DNA of 64,000 nucleotides from an uncultured Collinsella sp. (GCA_900541035.1 UQIN01000010.1:1-64000), one strand, 5' to 3'; counted from the stretch's first letter, positions 25,503 to 34,935 are shown. Numbers and translations are program-made. Notes: a model not told the origin generated them from the letters alone.

Positions 25503-27128
25503 ATGGACGTCCGTACGGACGGCGATATTGCCGATAGCTTTTGGTGGCGGCGCACAACGCTGACGCGCCGCACTCCTCTGTATGACGCCTGCGTATCGGT
25601 GGGGCTGTTGGTCGCGGCGACGATTGTGGGTGCGCTGCTCGACCATCCGGGTCTCGCGCCGAGCATCATGATCGTCTATGTGTTCGCCGTTCAGCTGTGC
25701 GCATTCTTTACCTGGAGTCGCCTGTATTGCTTGCTGAGCTCGGCTGCCGCCGTGGCGCTCTACAACTTCTTGTTTGTCGACCCGCGCTACTCGCTGTCGC
25801 TTATCGACCGCGTCTATCCCGGCATGTTCTTCATCATGTTTGTGGTCTCGCTCGTGTCGAGCTCGATTGCCTTGGCCCTGCGCCGGGCCTTGGCGCAGGC
25901 TGCCGCCAGCGACCGTCGCACGCATATGGTGCTCGAGACCAACCGCATGCTGCAGCGCTGCGCCGACGAGCAGCAGATCGTTCACGCCATGGCCACGCAG
26001 CTGGCACGTCTTTCGGGCTGCCCTGTCGTGTGGTACAGCGCCGACGCCGAGGGCGATGACCTGCTGCCGCGTGCGACATACACGGCCGTGGGCGATGCCG
26101 CACCGGTGCACGAACTGGCGCCGCAGATGCCGCCGCGGCTCTCGGCGTCCGCCTATGTGGGAACGCCGCTCGATGCCACCTATGGCGGCTCGGCGTTTTA
26201 TGGCATCTACCTGACGGTTCGCACAGGCGACGGCTTCGCGCGCTCGGGCGACCCCGCCTCGGTGGTGGGCGTGCTGGCTATCGTTGCCGAGCCCGACGTG
26301 CTGACGCATGAGGAGCGGACACTTGCCGATGCCATCGTGAGCGAAGGCGAGCTGGCGCTCGATCGCGCCCGCGCCATGGAGGCCCGCGAGGAGGCGGCGG
26401 TGCTTGCCAAAAACGAACAGCTGCGCGCCAACCTGCTGCGCTCCATCTCGCATGATCTGCGCACGCCGCTCACCAGTATTTCGGGCAATGCCGACGTGCT
26501 GCTCGACCAGGGCTCGACCGGCACCGCGGTGCTCGATGCCCAGACGCGCCGCGGCCTGCTTCTATCCATTCGCTCGGATGCGCTGTGGCTCAACGCCACC
26601 GTCGAGAATCTGCTCGCCATCACCAAGCTCGAGGGTGGCGGTATGTGCCTGTCGACCACGCTCGAGCTCATGGACGATATCGTCGAGGAGGCGCTGCGCC
26701 ACGTGAACCCTGCCGTGCGCGAGCACGACCTTAAGGTGGTGGCGTGCGATGAACCGGCGCTCGTCAACGTCGATGCGCGCCTGATGGTGCAGCTGGTGGT
26801 CAATCTGGTGAACAACGCCATCACCTATACGCCCGCGGGCTCGCATATCATGATTTCGATTAGCGTCGACGATGGACGCGTGGCGTGCTCGGTGGCCGAT
26901 GATGGTCCGGGCATCGCACCCGAGGATCGCGAGCGGATCTTCGAGTCGTTCTATACCGCCAACCATGGTCTGGCCGACAGCCACCGCAGCGTTGGCCTGG
27001 GTCTTTCGCTCTGCCGTTCCATTGCGTTGGCACATGGCGGTAGCATAGAGGTTGCCGCGGCAGACCCGCACGGTTCGGTCTTTACGATTGAACTTCCCGC
27101 CGCCGACGTTTCGTTTGATAAGGAGTAG
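25503..27128 (+). CDS. Sensor histidine kinase, KdpD-like C-terminal architecture
   Basis: A 541-aa kinase: four hydrophobic segments in residues 20-130 (DUF4118-like membrane sensor), a GAF-like region, a HisKA domain with the phospho-acceptor His in SISHDLRTPLTSIS (near 318), then an HATPase domain with N-box LVNLVNNAITYT, G1 ADDGPGIAPEDRERIF and G2 VGLGLSLC. It lacks the N-terminal KdpD/Usp domains of the E. coli protein. No kdpFABC genes lie nearby; the K+ transporter kup is upstream instead. The response-regulator gene starts four bases after the stop. It probably senses K+ limitation or membrane stress by analogy with KdpD. Confidence 0.85.
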   Translation: MDVRTDGDIADSFWWRRTTLTRRTPLYDACVSVGLLVAATIVGALLDHPGLAPSIMIVYVFAVQLCAFFTWSRLYCLLSSAAAVALYNFLFVDPRYSLSLIDRVYPGMFFIMFVVSLVSSSIALALRRALAQAAASDRRTHMVLETNRMLQRCADEQQIVHAMATQLARLSGCPVVWYSADAEGDDLLPRATYTAVGDAAPVHELAPQMPPRLSASAYVGTPLDATYGGSAFYGIYLTVRTGDGFARSGDPASVVGVLAIVAEPDVLTHEERTLADAIVSEGELALDRARAMEAREEAAVLAKNEQLRANLLRSISHDLRTPLTSISGNADVLLDQGSTGTAVLDAQTRRGLLLSIRSDALWLNATVENLLAITKLEGGGMCLSTTLELMDDIVEEALRHVNPAVREHDLKVVACDEPALVNVDARLMVQLVVNLVNNAITYTPAGSHIMISISVDDGRVACSVADDGPGIAPEDRERIFESFYTANHGLADSHRSVGLGLSLCRSIALAHGGSIEVAAADPHGSVFTIELPAADVSFDKE

Positions 27129-27132
27129 CGCT

Positions 27133-27846
27133 GTGCCGAACTCTGCCGTAAAACCGCTCATCTTGGTCGTTGAGGACGACCCCGCCGTTCGCAATCTTAT
27201 CGTTGCCGCGCTCGAGGCGCACGGCTTGCGCCATATGGCTGTGGAGACCGCCCATGCCGCCATCGCCGCCGCCTCATCGCAGGCACCGAGCATCGTGCTG
27301 CTCGATCTGGGCCTGCCCGATATGGACGGCGTCAAGGTGGTGGAGTCGGTGCGCGCATGGTCGGGCATGCCGATCATCGTGGTCTCGGCGCGCAGCGAGG
27401 ATGCGGACAAAATCCGCGCGCTCGATGCCGGTGCCGACGACTATCTGACCAAGCCGTTTTCGGTCGAGGAACTGCTCGCGCGCATTCGCACGACGCTCAG
27501 GCGCCTTTCGTATGCGCAAACGGGCGGCGTTGTCTCCGAGGGCTCGTTCGATACCGGTGAGCTGCATATCGATTTTGATGCCGGCATTGCCACGATGGAT
27601 GGCGAGGAGTTGCACCTGACGCCGATTGAGTACAAGCTCCTGTGCCTGCTGGCGCATAACGCCGACAAGGTACTGACGCACCAGTTTATCCTGCACGAGA
27701 TTTGGGGCACGGCAACTAAGAGTGACCTGGCAAGCCTGCGCGTCTTTATGGGTACGCTGCGTAAGAAGATCGAGTCCGACCCCGCGCATCCGCGCTATAT
27801 CCAGACGCACGTGGGTATCGGCTATCGCCTGGTCACCCAAGGGTAG
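27133..27846 (+). CDS. OmpR/KdpE-type response regulator
   Basis: 237 residues: receiver domain with the acidic pocket ILVVEDD, phospho-acceptor Asp in LLDLGLPDMDG, the Thr/Ser switch VVSAR and the Lys of DDYLTKPF, then a winged-helix DNA-binding domain (LTPIEYKLLCLLAHN, RVFMGTLRKKIE, GIGYRL). GTG 27133 is used because AAGGAG overlaps the kinase stop nine bases ahead. It is partner of the upstream kinase; likely target genes include kup, by position only. Confidence 0.9.
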   Translation: MPNSAVKPLILVVEDDPAVRNLIVAALEAHGLRHMAVETAHAAIAAASSQAPSIVLLDLGLPDMDGVKVVESVRAWSGMPIIVVSARSEDADKIRALDAGADDYLTKPFSVEELLARIRTTLRRLSYAQTGGVVSEGSFDTGELHIDFDAGIATMDGEELHLTPIEYKLLCLLAHNADKVLTHQFILHEIWGTATKSDLASLRVFMGTLRKKIESDPAHPRYIQTHVGIGYRLVTQG

Positions 27847-27870
27847 GATGACGTCCGCCATCCTACTATG

Positions 27871-27937
27871 AGTTGCGGTGAAATACGGTCTAAATTTGCC
27901 TAATTCCAGGCAAAACAGTCCGTATTCCACCGCAACT
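27871..27937. repeat. Family E long hairpin between convergent genes
   Basis: AGTTGCGGTGAAATACGG (27871-27888) pairs with CCGTATTCCACCGCAACT (27920-27937) with one mismatch. An inner hairpin TTTGCCT, AATTCC, AGGCAAA lies in the loop. A smaller stem GTAGGATG/CATCCTAC lies just before it (27843-27866). It is placed exactly between convergent genes, so a bidirectional terminator is plausible. Confidence 0.7.
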
Positions 27938-27940
27938 TTG

Positions 27941-30511
27941 TTATTTGCCTTTGGGCTTGCTGGCGTAGAACTTCTTCTTTTTGGGCTTGCCGGCGGGGGA
28001 GGGGCTGCCGGTGACGTGCGGCTTGCCGTCGCCGGCGTGCACATGGCCAGGCACTGCCGCGCGAGGCTTGCGGGCCTCGGGGTTGCGCAGCTCCTCGACA
28101 CGCTCGGCAATCTCCTCGGCGCTAAAGCCGACCTCGGCCATGGCGTCCTCGATGGGCAGGCGGCGCACGATATAGCAGTGGTGCACCTTCTGGTTGCGCG
28201 CGAAATCCTCGGGGATGGTCTGCGCCGTAATGTCCTGCAGCACCACGCCCGCACGCGCGAGCTTGCGCGTCTCGGGACGGAAGCCACGCAGGTTACAGCT
28301 AAAGATGGCATGGCCGCCCTGCGTGAGTAGGCGCGACACGCCGGCCAACAGCTCAACGTGATCGCGCTGGACATCCCAGGTGCGACGGCCCATCTTGGAC
28401 GAGTTCGAAAACGTGGGCGGGTCGACAAAGATCAGGTCCCAACGGTTGCACGTCTGGCGCTGGTCGCGAATCCAGGCGAGCACGTCGTCGCGCACAAAAT
28501 GATGCTGCGGTCCCACAAAGCCGTTCTGGCGCATGTTGCGCTCGGCCCAGTCCAGGTAGGTGTTCGAGAGGTCGACCGTCACGGTCTCCTCGACGCCGCC
28601 GTCGGCTGCGTAGCAGGTGGCAGTGCCGGTGTAGGCGAACAGGTTGAGGAAACGGCGCGCCTGCTTGGCGTGCTCGCGCACCAGGTTGCGGGTGACGCGG
28701 TGGTCCAAGAAGATGCCGACGTCCAGGTAGTCGTCAAAGTTGACGGCAAAGGTGAGGCCGCCCTCTTCGATGAGCGGCAGGCGACGGCGCGCGATGTTGG
28801 CGCGCTCACCCGATGCGCCCTTGCCGGCGCCCTGCTTGCCGTACTGCGAGCCGCCGCGCGAACGCATGCGGGCCTTGGCGTGCACGTGCTCGGCCGGAAC
28901 ATCCAGGATACGCGGCGCGATGGCCAGAATATCGAGCATACGGGCCTGGGCCAGTGCGGGGTCGATGGTCTTGGGCGCGGCGTATTCGGCAATGACGAGC
29001 CAGCGGCCCGGCGTCTGCGGGCAACCCTCGTACAGATCGATGGCGGCAGAGTAATCGGGCAGGTCGGCATCGTAGACGCGGTAGCAGCTCACGCCCTCGC
29101 GCTTTGCCCACTTGCGACGCAGGCGAGCGTTCTTGCGCAGACGGTTGGCGAACTGCTCGGACTCGGGGATGAGCACGGGCAGCGGCTTGCCGTCACCCAG
29201 GTCGAGCGTGGCGGTAGGTTCGGGCATGAAGGTGTCGGCGGCTTCGTCGCTGATGACGTCGTCGGCGTCCGCGGTCTCGCCCTCGGCGTTTGCGCTGGTC
29301 GCAGCCTCAAACGCTGCGGCGGCATGGTCGAGCGAAGGCCAGACCTCAATAGCTGCTTCCTCGTTGTTGGGCATGACGGCAATCGAGCGCTCGGGCTCGG
29401 CGTGGAGCGCGCGGGCCAGCAATCCGTCGCGGGTGAGCGCGGCGACCGGTGCCGCGGCAAGCTCGGGCACGCGGCGCAGCTCACCGACCAGCGTCATGGC
29501 GTCGTGCATGAGCGAAAGCGGTGTCTCGGTCGTATCCGCGACCACGGCGGCACCGGCGACGGCGCCCGCGTGGTCCAGTACGGTGGCGGACTTGGCGGCG
29601 CAGAAATCGACAAAGCGCTTGTGGCCAGCGCTCTTGACCATGCGCTCGGCAGTCTTGCGGGCGGCGGGGTCGATGTCTGCGGCCACGATGCGCGCCTGGC
29701 GCTCGCGCGCTGCCGCCTCGCGCGAGCGCGCCTCGGCAAGCAGCTGCTCCCACAGGGCGGCGTCGTGCAGCTGCCAGCCCTCAAAGCCCCAGCGCTCGCG
29801 TGCGGCGCCCGGGGCGCGGTCAGTCAGGATATTCACGGCCTCCAGCAGCAGGCCGCCGCCGGCGCACGAGGCGTCGATCAGCGTGGGCAGAGCTTCGTTC
29901 TCGTAATCATCGGCCGTCAGCTCGCGCTCGCATAGCGCGGTCCAGCTGACTTGCGCCAGCACCAGGGCGGCGTAGTCGGGGCGCAGCACGTGCGCGCCCT
30001 CGCTGGCGCGGGCCGCTGCGGGCGGCAGGCGTTTGAACAGCGGGTCGCCCGAAAGGTCCAGGCTGATGCTCGCGCGGCGCTGACGCAGCGAAAGCAGCAG
30101 ATGAACGTCGGGATCGGCGGCATCAACGTCGGCGCGACGGCCCGTGGTCTCGGCCAGGCGGTCACACAGCGCGTCCTTGGCGCGCAGGGCCGAGAAGCGC
30201 GTGTTGCGCAGCTGCTCGGTCACGCCGCGGGCGGTAATGGCGATGGTGGCGCCGGGGCGGATGATGGTCTCCCAAGCGATGTCGTAAACGCCGTCGTACA
30301 GCTCATCGGCATCCTGCGCCTCAAAGCGTCCGAGTACCACGAACACGCGGCTCGCCAGGCGCGACCACAGGCACGCGCGATAGCCTTCTTCGAGCTCGCC
30401 CTCAAACGTGGCGCGGCCCTTCAGCCGGCGAACATGCGAAAGCCCGAGGCGTTTAAGCTCATCGGCGAGTGCGGACTCAAAGCCCTCGGGGCAGCTTGCG
30501 TAAAATTCCAT
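27941..30511 (-). CDS. rlmL: RlmL/RlmK-type 23S rRNA methyltransferase
   Basis: An 856-aa two-domain protein. The N-terminus has a THUMP domain (about residues 45-155) and an RlmL-like region with DASCAGGGLLLEA. The C-terminal half (from about 490) has YRVYDADLPDYSAAIDLYEG, the SAM-binding NLFAYTGTATCYAADGG and IFVDPPTFSNSS, matching RlmK, which makes m7G2069. The NPPYG catalytic motif expected in the RlmL half (m2G2445) is not visible, so that activity may be lost. An acidic low-complexity linker joins the halves. The C-terminus is Lys-rich (GKPKKKKFYASKPKGK). Start ATG 30511. Confidence 0.85.
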   Translation of the reverse strand: MEFYASCPEGFESALADELKRLGLSHVRRLKGRATFEGELEEGYRACLWSRLASRVFVVLGRFEAQDADELYDGVYDIAWETIIRPGATIAITARGVTEQLRNTRFSALRAKDALCDRLAETTGRRADVDAADPDVHLLLSLRQRRASISLDLSGDPLFKRLPPAAARASEGAHVLRPDYAALVLAQVSWTALCERELTADDYENEALPTLIDASCAGGGLLLEAVNILTDRAPGAARERWGFEGWQLHDAALWEQLLAEARSREAAARERQARIVAADIDPAARKTAERMVKSAGHKRFVDFCAAKSATVLDHAGAVAGAAVVADTTETPLSLMHDAMTLVGELRRVPELAAAPVAALTRDGLLARALHAEPERSIAVMPNNEEAAIEVWPSLDHAAAAFEAATSANAEGETADADDVISDEAADTFMPEPTATLDLGDGKPLPVLIPESEQFANRLRKNARLRRKWAKREGVSCYRVYDADLPDYSAAIDLYEGCPQTPGRWLVIAEYAAPKTIDPALAQARMLDILAIAPRILDVPAEHVHAKARMRSRGGSQYGKQGAGKGASGERANIARRRLPLIEEGGLTFAVNFDDYLDVGIFLDHRVTRNLVREHAKQARRFLNLFAYTGTATCYAADGGVEETVTVDLSNTYLDWAERNMRQNGFVGPQHHFVRDDVLAWIRDQRQTCNRWDLIFVDPPTFSNSSKMGRRTWDVQRDHVELLAGVSRLLTQGGHAIFSCNLRGFRPETRKLARAGVVLQDITAQTIPEDFARNQKVHHCYIVRRLPIEDAMAEVGFSAEEIAERVEELRNPEARKPRAAVPGHVHAGDGKPHVTGSPSPAGKPKKKKFYASKPKGK

Positions 30512-30586
30512 GGGTGACCTCTCTGGTTGCGTCGCTCCATTATATGATGGATGCTTCGTTTGCCCTTATCCTCGAAAGGAACTCAT

Positions 30587-31414
30587 ATGATTGATGCGTG
30601 TCCCAAACCCGCTGTGCTCTTTTTTGACGTGGACGGCACGCTGACGTCGTTCGATCCCGACGATATGACCGATAAGGACTTCAATGCAGTCCATCCGTCG
30701 AAGGCTGTTGTCGATGCATTTGGTCGTCTGCGCAATGCGGGTCACCAGGCATTTATCTGCACGGGTCGTCCCTTGTGGCTGATTGCCGATGGCCTGCGCG
30801 CGCTGAACCCGGCGGGTGTCGTTGCCATGGCGGGAGCGACGCTCGAGGTCGAGGGCCGCGTGGTGCATGAGGACTGCTTTGACGAGGACGTTATTGAGGA
30901 GCTTGCGCGCCGTATGGCCGCGGCAGGGATTGAGGCCTTTTTCGAGACCAACGTGGCTACTTTTGCCCTGGAACCCGCGGGTGTTGAGCAGTCGTCTCTG
31001 ATCGGCACTTCTGTGGTGCACAGCACCGAGGAAATGCGCGTCGACGGCAGTCTGCACGTGGGCAAGGTATGCATCACCGCGGGCGACCTGGCTCGCGTAG
31101 CCAATGATGACGGCTTTATCGATTGCGAGTTTGAGCTGTGCAACACCGGTGGCCAGAATCGCGAGCTGAGCCCCAAGGGCATTGACAAGGGCGTGGGCGT
31201 GGCGCGAGCGCTGGCGTATCTGGGCCGCGAGGGAAATGCGCGCACCTTTGGCTTTGGCGATTCGGGCAACGACCTGGGCATGCTCGCCGCCGTCGAGACA
31301 GCCGTGGCCATGGGTAATGCCATGCCCGAGGTCAAGGCGGTCGCCGACTACGTGACCGACGATGTCGCACACGACGGTACCGTCACAGCGATGCAGCATT
31401 TCGGCCTCATCTAG
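30587..31414 (+). CDS. HAD-superfamily phosphatase (Cof type)
   Basis: 275 residues with HAD motif I LFFDVDGTLTSF (nucleophile Asp), motif II FICTGRP, a Cof-type C2 cap, and motif IV FGFGDSGNDLGML. This subfamily dephosphorylates sugar phosphates or flavin/pyridoxal phosphates; the substrate cannot be told. ATG 30587 follows GAAAGGA. It is divergent from the rRNA methyltransferase gene with about 75 bp between the starts. Confidence 0.85.
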   Translation: MIDACPKPAVLFFDVDGTLTSFDPDDMTDKDFNAVHPSKAVVDAFGRLRNAGHQAFICTGRPLWLIADGLRALNPAGVVAMAGATLEVEGRVVHEDCFDEDVIEELARRMAAAGIEAFFETNVATFALEPAGVEQSSLIGTSVVHSTEEMRVDGSLHVGKVCITAGDLARVANDDGFIDCEFELCNTGGQNRELSPKGIDKGVGVARALAYLGREGNARTFGFGDSGNDLGMLAAVETAVAMGNAMPEVKAVADYVTDDVAHDGTVTAMQHFGLI

Positions 31415-31607
31415 TGAATCCCGCGTTCTGACGTTTGCTCAAACTGCGACTCTTCGCTTTTGAATGCTCAATCGATTTATCAATCCAAACACTGTGGTGT
31501 TTATACCGTTCGCCGAGAAGATAAAAAACCGCAGCTCAAGCCTTGATAAACGTAGGTAAAGTGTTTAGCAGTTTACCGGCCTTATGCAAACGAAAGGAAT
31601 CAGGCAG

Positions 31608-32312
31608 ATGGCAATCAAGGTGTTCGCTGACGGTGCAAACCTCGAGGGCATGCTCGACATGTACGAGAACGGCAACGTTCAGGGTTTCACGACCAACCCG
31701 TCCCTTATGAAGAGGGGCGGCGTGACGGATTACCGCGCGTTTGCCAAAGAGGTCTTGACCCACATCACCGATGTGTCCGTCTCGTTTGAGGTCTTTGCCG
31801 ACGACGTCGAGACCATGGAGGTCGAGGCGCGCGAGATCGCTACCTGGGCCGAGAACGTCTACGTCAAGATTCCGTGCGTGACCACCAAGGGCGAGTCCAC
31901 CGCCGAGCTGGTGCGCAAGCTGTCGGCCGACGGCATCAAGGTCAACGTCACCACCATCTTTACGCCTAAGCAGGTTGACGAGATGGTCGAGGCCGTTGAC
32001 ACCGAGACGCCGTCCATCATCTCGCTCTTTGCCGGCCGCATCGCCGACACCGGCGTCGACCCCATTCCGTTTATGACGGAGTCGGTCAAGAAGGCCGCCA
32101 TCAAGCCCAACTGTGAGGTCCTGTGGGCGTCCACGCGCGAGCTCATCAACATTTACCAGGCCGAGGCCTGCGGTTGCCAGATCATCACGGTGCCCAACGG
32201 CATCCTGGCCAAGCGCAAGAACATCGGCCGTGACCCGTACGAGGTCTCGCTCGACACCGTCCGCGGCTTTGCCAAGGATATCGCGGCGCTCGGTTTCCAT
32301 ATCCTGCCGTAA
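31608..32312 (+). CDS. Transaldolase (small TalC/FSA-like type)
   Basis: A 234-aa TIM-barrel enzyme of the compact transaldolase group. GFTTNPSLMKR is the phosphate/substrate loop, and the Schiff-base Lys lies in VYVKIPCVTTKGE. NVTTIFTPKQV and ISLFAGRIADTG match later strands. It transfers dihydroxyacetone units between sugar phosphates in the pentose phosphate pathway. ATG 31608 follows GAAAGGAATCAGG; an upstream ATG (31584) lacks a ribosome site. The last 26 bp of the gene are duplicated 156 bp downstream. The upstream gap 31415-31607 shows no clear feature. Confidence 0.85.
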   Translation: MAIKVFADGANLEGMLDMYENGNVQGFTTNPSLMKRGGVTDYRAFAKEVLTHITDVSVSFEVFADDVETMEVEAREIATWAENVYVKIPCVTTKGESTAELVRKLSADGIKVNVTTIFTPKQVDEMVEAVDTETPSIISLFAGRIADTGVDPIPFMTESVKKAAIKPNCEVLWASTRELINIYQAEACGCQIITVPNGILAKRKNIGRDPYEVSLDTVRGFAKDIAALGFHILP

Positions 32313-32466
32313 CGCGAACACTGGCTACGCCGCGGGTTGTTCGCCCCGGCTTTTCCTTTCCCTACCGCTCACGCGCTTCGCGGGGGTCGCGCTAGGCAAA
32401 GGAAAGGCCGGGGCTGCCGGCACGAGCTTGCCAGCAAGTTGGCGCTTGGCTTCCATATCCTGCCGT
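32285..32466 (+). repeat. Hairpin insertion flanked by copies of the transaldolase 3' end
   Basis: The 26 bp ending the transaldolase gene (32285-32310) recur at 32441-32466 with two changes. The segment between holds a 16-bp inverted repeat, CCCCGGCTTTTCCTTT (32344-32359) against AAAGGAAAGGCCGGGG (32398-32413), with one wobble pair. It looks like an element that inserted at, or copied, the gene end. In the second copy the stop codon is gone. Confidence 0.7.
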
Positions 32467-32553
32467 GGGCAAAGGTACCCCCGCCTGCGCCGTGCAAAAT
32501 TGAGAGTATTCAGCAAGGTAAAGGCTTTTACCAGTTAACCGAAGCACGGAACA

Positions 32554-32597
32554 GCCCCCGTTTTGGCTCTGATGATGCTAAAACGGGGGCCGTTTTT
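32554..32597 (+). terminator. Terminator downstream of transaldolase
   Basis: GCCCCCGTTTT and AAAACGGGGGC form an 11-bp stem with a 15-nt loop, followed by CGTTTTTG. The rest of the gap to 32694 contains no other feature that could be supported. Confidence 0.75.
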
Positions 32598-32694
32598 GAC
32601 TTTATTGCCTCTGAGGGGCGTTCGGGGCGGCGGAAATTGCAGAATACTCGCGATTTTGCACGTCGCGAGAGGGGGGACCCTTGCTTTAGGTGGT

Positions 32695-34842
32695 TTACTT
32701 CCCCTGCACCATGGTGAGCGAGATCTTCTTGCGGTCGCGATCGACCTTTTCCACCCACACCTTTACCGTGTCGCCGACGCGCACCACGTCGCTCGGGTGC
32801 TTGACGAAGCGGTTGGCCAGCTTGGAGATGTGCACGAGGCCGTCCTGGTGCACACCCACGTCGACGAAGGCGCCAAAGTCGACGACGTTGCGCACCGTGC
32901 CCTTGAGTTCCATGCCGGGCTCCAGGTCGTCGATGGAAAGTGCCGAGCGGCTAAAGGCCACCTCGGGCGCGTCGTCGCGCGGGTCGCGGCCGGGCTTCTT
33001 GAGCTCGTTGACAATGTCGATGAGCGTCAGGGTGCCGCAGTCCAGGTCGCTTGCCAGCGCCGAGATGCTGCCCAGGCGGCGCTCGATGTCGGGCACGCCG
33101 CCGCGGCTGAGCTCGCTTGCTTTAACGCCGGCGCGTTCCAAGACGGACGTGGCCACCTCGTAGCTTTCGGGGTGGACGCTCGTTGCGTCGAGCGGGTTCT
33201 TACCGCCGCTAATTCGCAAAAAGCCTGCAGCGTTGAGATATGCCTTGGGTCCCAGCTTGGGGACCTTCTTGAGCTGGCGGCGATCGGTGAAGGCGCCGTT
33301 TTCCTCGCGGAAAGCCACGATGTTCTTGGCCACGCTCGGCGTGATGCCCGAAACGTATCCCAGCAGGCTCGCGCTCGCGGTGTTGACGTCGACGCCCACG
33401 CGGTTGACGACGTCCTCCACCACGTGGCCCAGGGTGCGCGAGAGCTCGGCCTGGTCAAGGTCGTGCTGGTACTGGCCCACGCCGATGGACTGGGGCGGAA
33501 TCTTGACGAGCTCTGCCAGTGGGTCCTGCAGGCGGCGGCCCAGGCTCATGGCGCCGCGCACGGTGACGTCCAGGTCGGGATACTCCTGGCTCGCGAGCTC
33601 GGAGGCGGAGTACACCGACGCGCCGGCCTCGTTAACAATGGTGTATCGCAGCCCAGGCGCCTGCTCGGCAATGAACTCCGAGACGACTTCCTCGGTCTCG
33701 CGGCTGGCGGTGCCGTTGCCGATGACGATGGTGTTGACGCCGTCCTTTTTGACGAGGCGGGCGAGCTCGCGCTTGGTGCCGGCGACGTCGTGGCGCGGCT
33801 TGGTGGGGTAGACCACGCCGTGGTCGAGTAGCTTGCCGGTCTCGTCCATGACGGCGACCTTGCAGCCGGTGCGGTAGCCCGGATCGAGCGCGAGCACGCG
33901 GGCGCCGCGCACAGGGCGCGCCGAGAGCAGGCCCTCGAGATTCTTGGCAAAGACGTTGATGGCCTCGGTCTGAGCGCGAACGGTGAGTTTGGCGCGGGCC
34001 TCGCGCTCCAGCGAGGGGGCCATGAGGCGCTTGTAACCGTCAGCGATGGCGGCATCGAAGATGGGCGCGAAGACGCCCTGGCGTCGGGGCCAACGGCTGC
34101 TGAGGCGCGCTGTGGCGGCAGCGCCGTCGACGTTCACGCGCACGCGGAGCTTGCCCTCGCGCTCGCCGCGGTCGATAGCCAGCACGCGGTGGTTGGGTAT
34201 ACGGCGCAGCGGCTCATCATAGTTGTAGTAGGGCTCGTAGGGAGTCTTTTCGGCGGGGTCGGTGGCTTCGACGACGATGTCGGCGGTGTTTTGCGTAAAG
34301 GCGCGCAGGTCGGCGACGTTCTCGGGGTCTTCGGCCACCGTCTCAGCCACGATGTCCGCCGCGCCGGCGAGCGCCTTCTCGGGCGTGTCGAAGCCGGCTT
34401 CCTCGTTGACGTAGGCCGCGGCGGTGTCGAGCGCGCTGCCCTTGGCCGAGGCCTGCATGATGATCATGTTGGCAAGCGGCTCCAGGCCTGCCTCGCGGGC
34501 CTTCTGTGCGCGGGTCATGCGCTTTTTGCGGTAGGGCTTGTAGAGGTCCTCGACACGCTGGAGCTGCGTGGCCTCTCGAATCTGCTGCTCGAGTTCGGGC
34601 GTGAGTTTGCCCTGGGCGTCGATGAGCAGAATGACGTCCTCTTTGCGCTGCTCAAGATTGCGCAGGTAGGACAGGCGCTCGTCGAGTGCGCGCAGGGCGA
34701 CGTCGTCCATGCCACCCGTGGCCTCCTTGCGGTAGCGCGAGATAAAGGGGATGGTGTTGCCCTCGTCGATGAGCTTGACGGCCGCCTCGACGTTGGCGGC
34801 CTTAAGGTTGAGCTCGTGGGCGAGCTGGGCGATAAGATCCAT
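32695..34842 (-). CDS. tex: Tex-family RNA-binding transcription accessory protein
   Basis: 715 residues with all Tex parts: an N-terminal helical region (NTIPFISRYRKEATGG), a YqgF/RNase-H-like domain (VLALDPGYRTGCKVAVMDETG), helix-hairpin-helix segments (GISPSVAKNIV-like GITPSVAKNIVAFREENG), and a C-terminal S1 domain (GTVRNVVDFGAFVDVGVHQDG). Tex binds nucleic acids and is linked to transcription and stress tolerance in several bacteria. ATG 34842 (MDLIAQLAHEL) has AAGGAG close ahead. The next gene to its left is convergent, with a terminator between. Confidence 0.92.
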   Translation of the reverse strand: MDLIAQLAHELNLKAANVEAAVKLIDEGNTIPFISRYRKEATGGMDDVALRALDERLSYLRNLEQRKEDVILLIDAQGKLTPELEQQIREATQLQRVEDLYKPYRKKRMTRAQKAREAGLEPLANMIIMQASAKGSALDTAAAYVNEEAGFDTPEKALAGAADIVAETVAEDPENVADLRAFTQNTADIVVEATDPAEKTPYEPYYNYDEPLRRIPNHRVLAIDRGEREGKLRVRVNVDGAAATARLSSRWPRRQGVFAPIFDAAIADGYKRLMAPSLEREARAKLTVRAQTEAINVFAKNLEGLLSARPVRGARVLALDPGYRTGCKVAVMDETGKLLDHGVVYPTKPRHDVAGTKRELARLVKKDGVNTIVIGNGTASRETEEVVSEFIAEQAPGLRYTIVNEAGASVYSASELASQEYPDLDVTVRGAMSLGRRLQDPLAELVKIPPQSIGVGQYQHDLDQAELSRTLGHVVEDVVNRVGVDVNTASASLLGYVSGITPSVAKNIVAFREENGAFTDRRQLKKVPKLGPKAYLNAAGFLRISGGKNPLDATSVHPESYEVATSVLERAGVKASELSRGGVPDIERRLGSISALASDLDCGTLTLIDIVNELKKPGRDPRDDAPEVAFSRSALSIDDLEPGMELKGTVRNVVDFGAFVDVGVHQDGLVHISKLANRFVKHPSDVVRVGDTVKVWVEKVDRDRKKISLTMVQGK

Positions 34843-34935
34843 GGGACTCCTTGCGTTTAAGGTGCGTTTGCAGCACAGGGCTACCAAGGATACCACCCGT
34901 CCCAAAAGACTGTTTTGGGGCCGTGCCATGAAAAC

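Noticed and set aside
23084..25669. Very long minus-strand reading frame opposite kup
   Set aside because: It is the shadow of kup on the opposite strand; it is His/Arg-rich with no ribosome site or recognisable domain. Similar long antisense frames across the window were rejected for the same reason.
32313..32520. Frame continuing the transaldolase after the duplicated gene end
   Set aside because: The first copy has a proper TAA stop, and the downstream frame lacks a start with ribosome site; it is best explained as repeat DNA.
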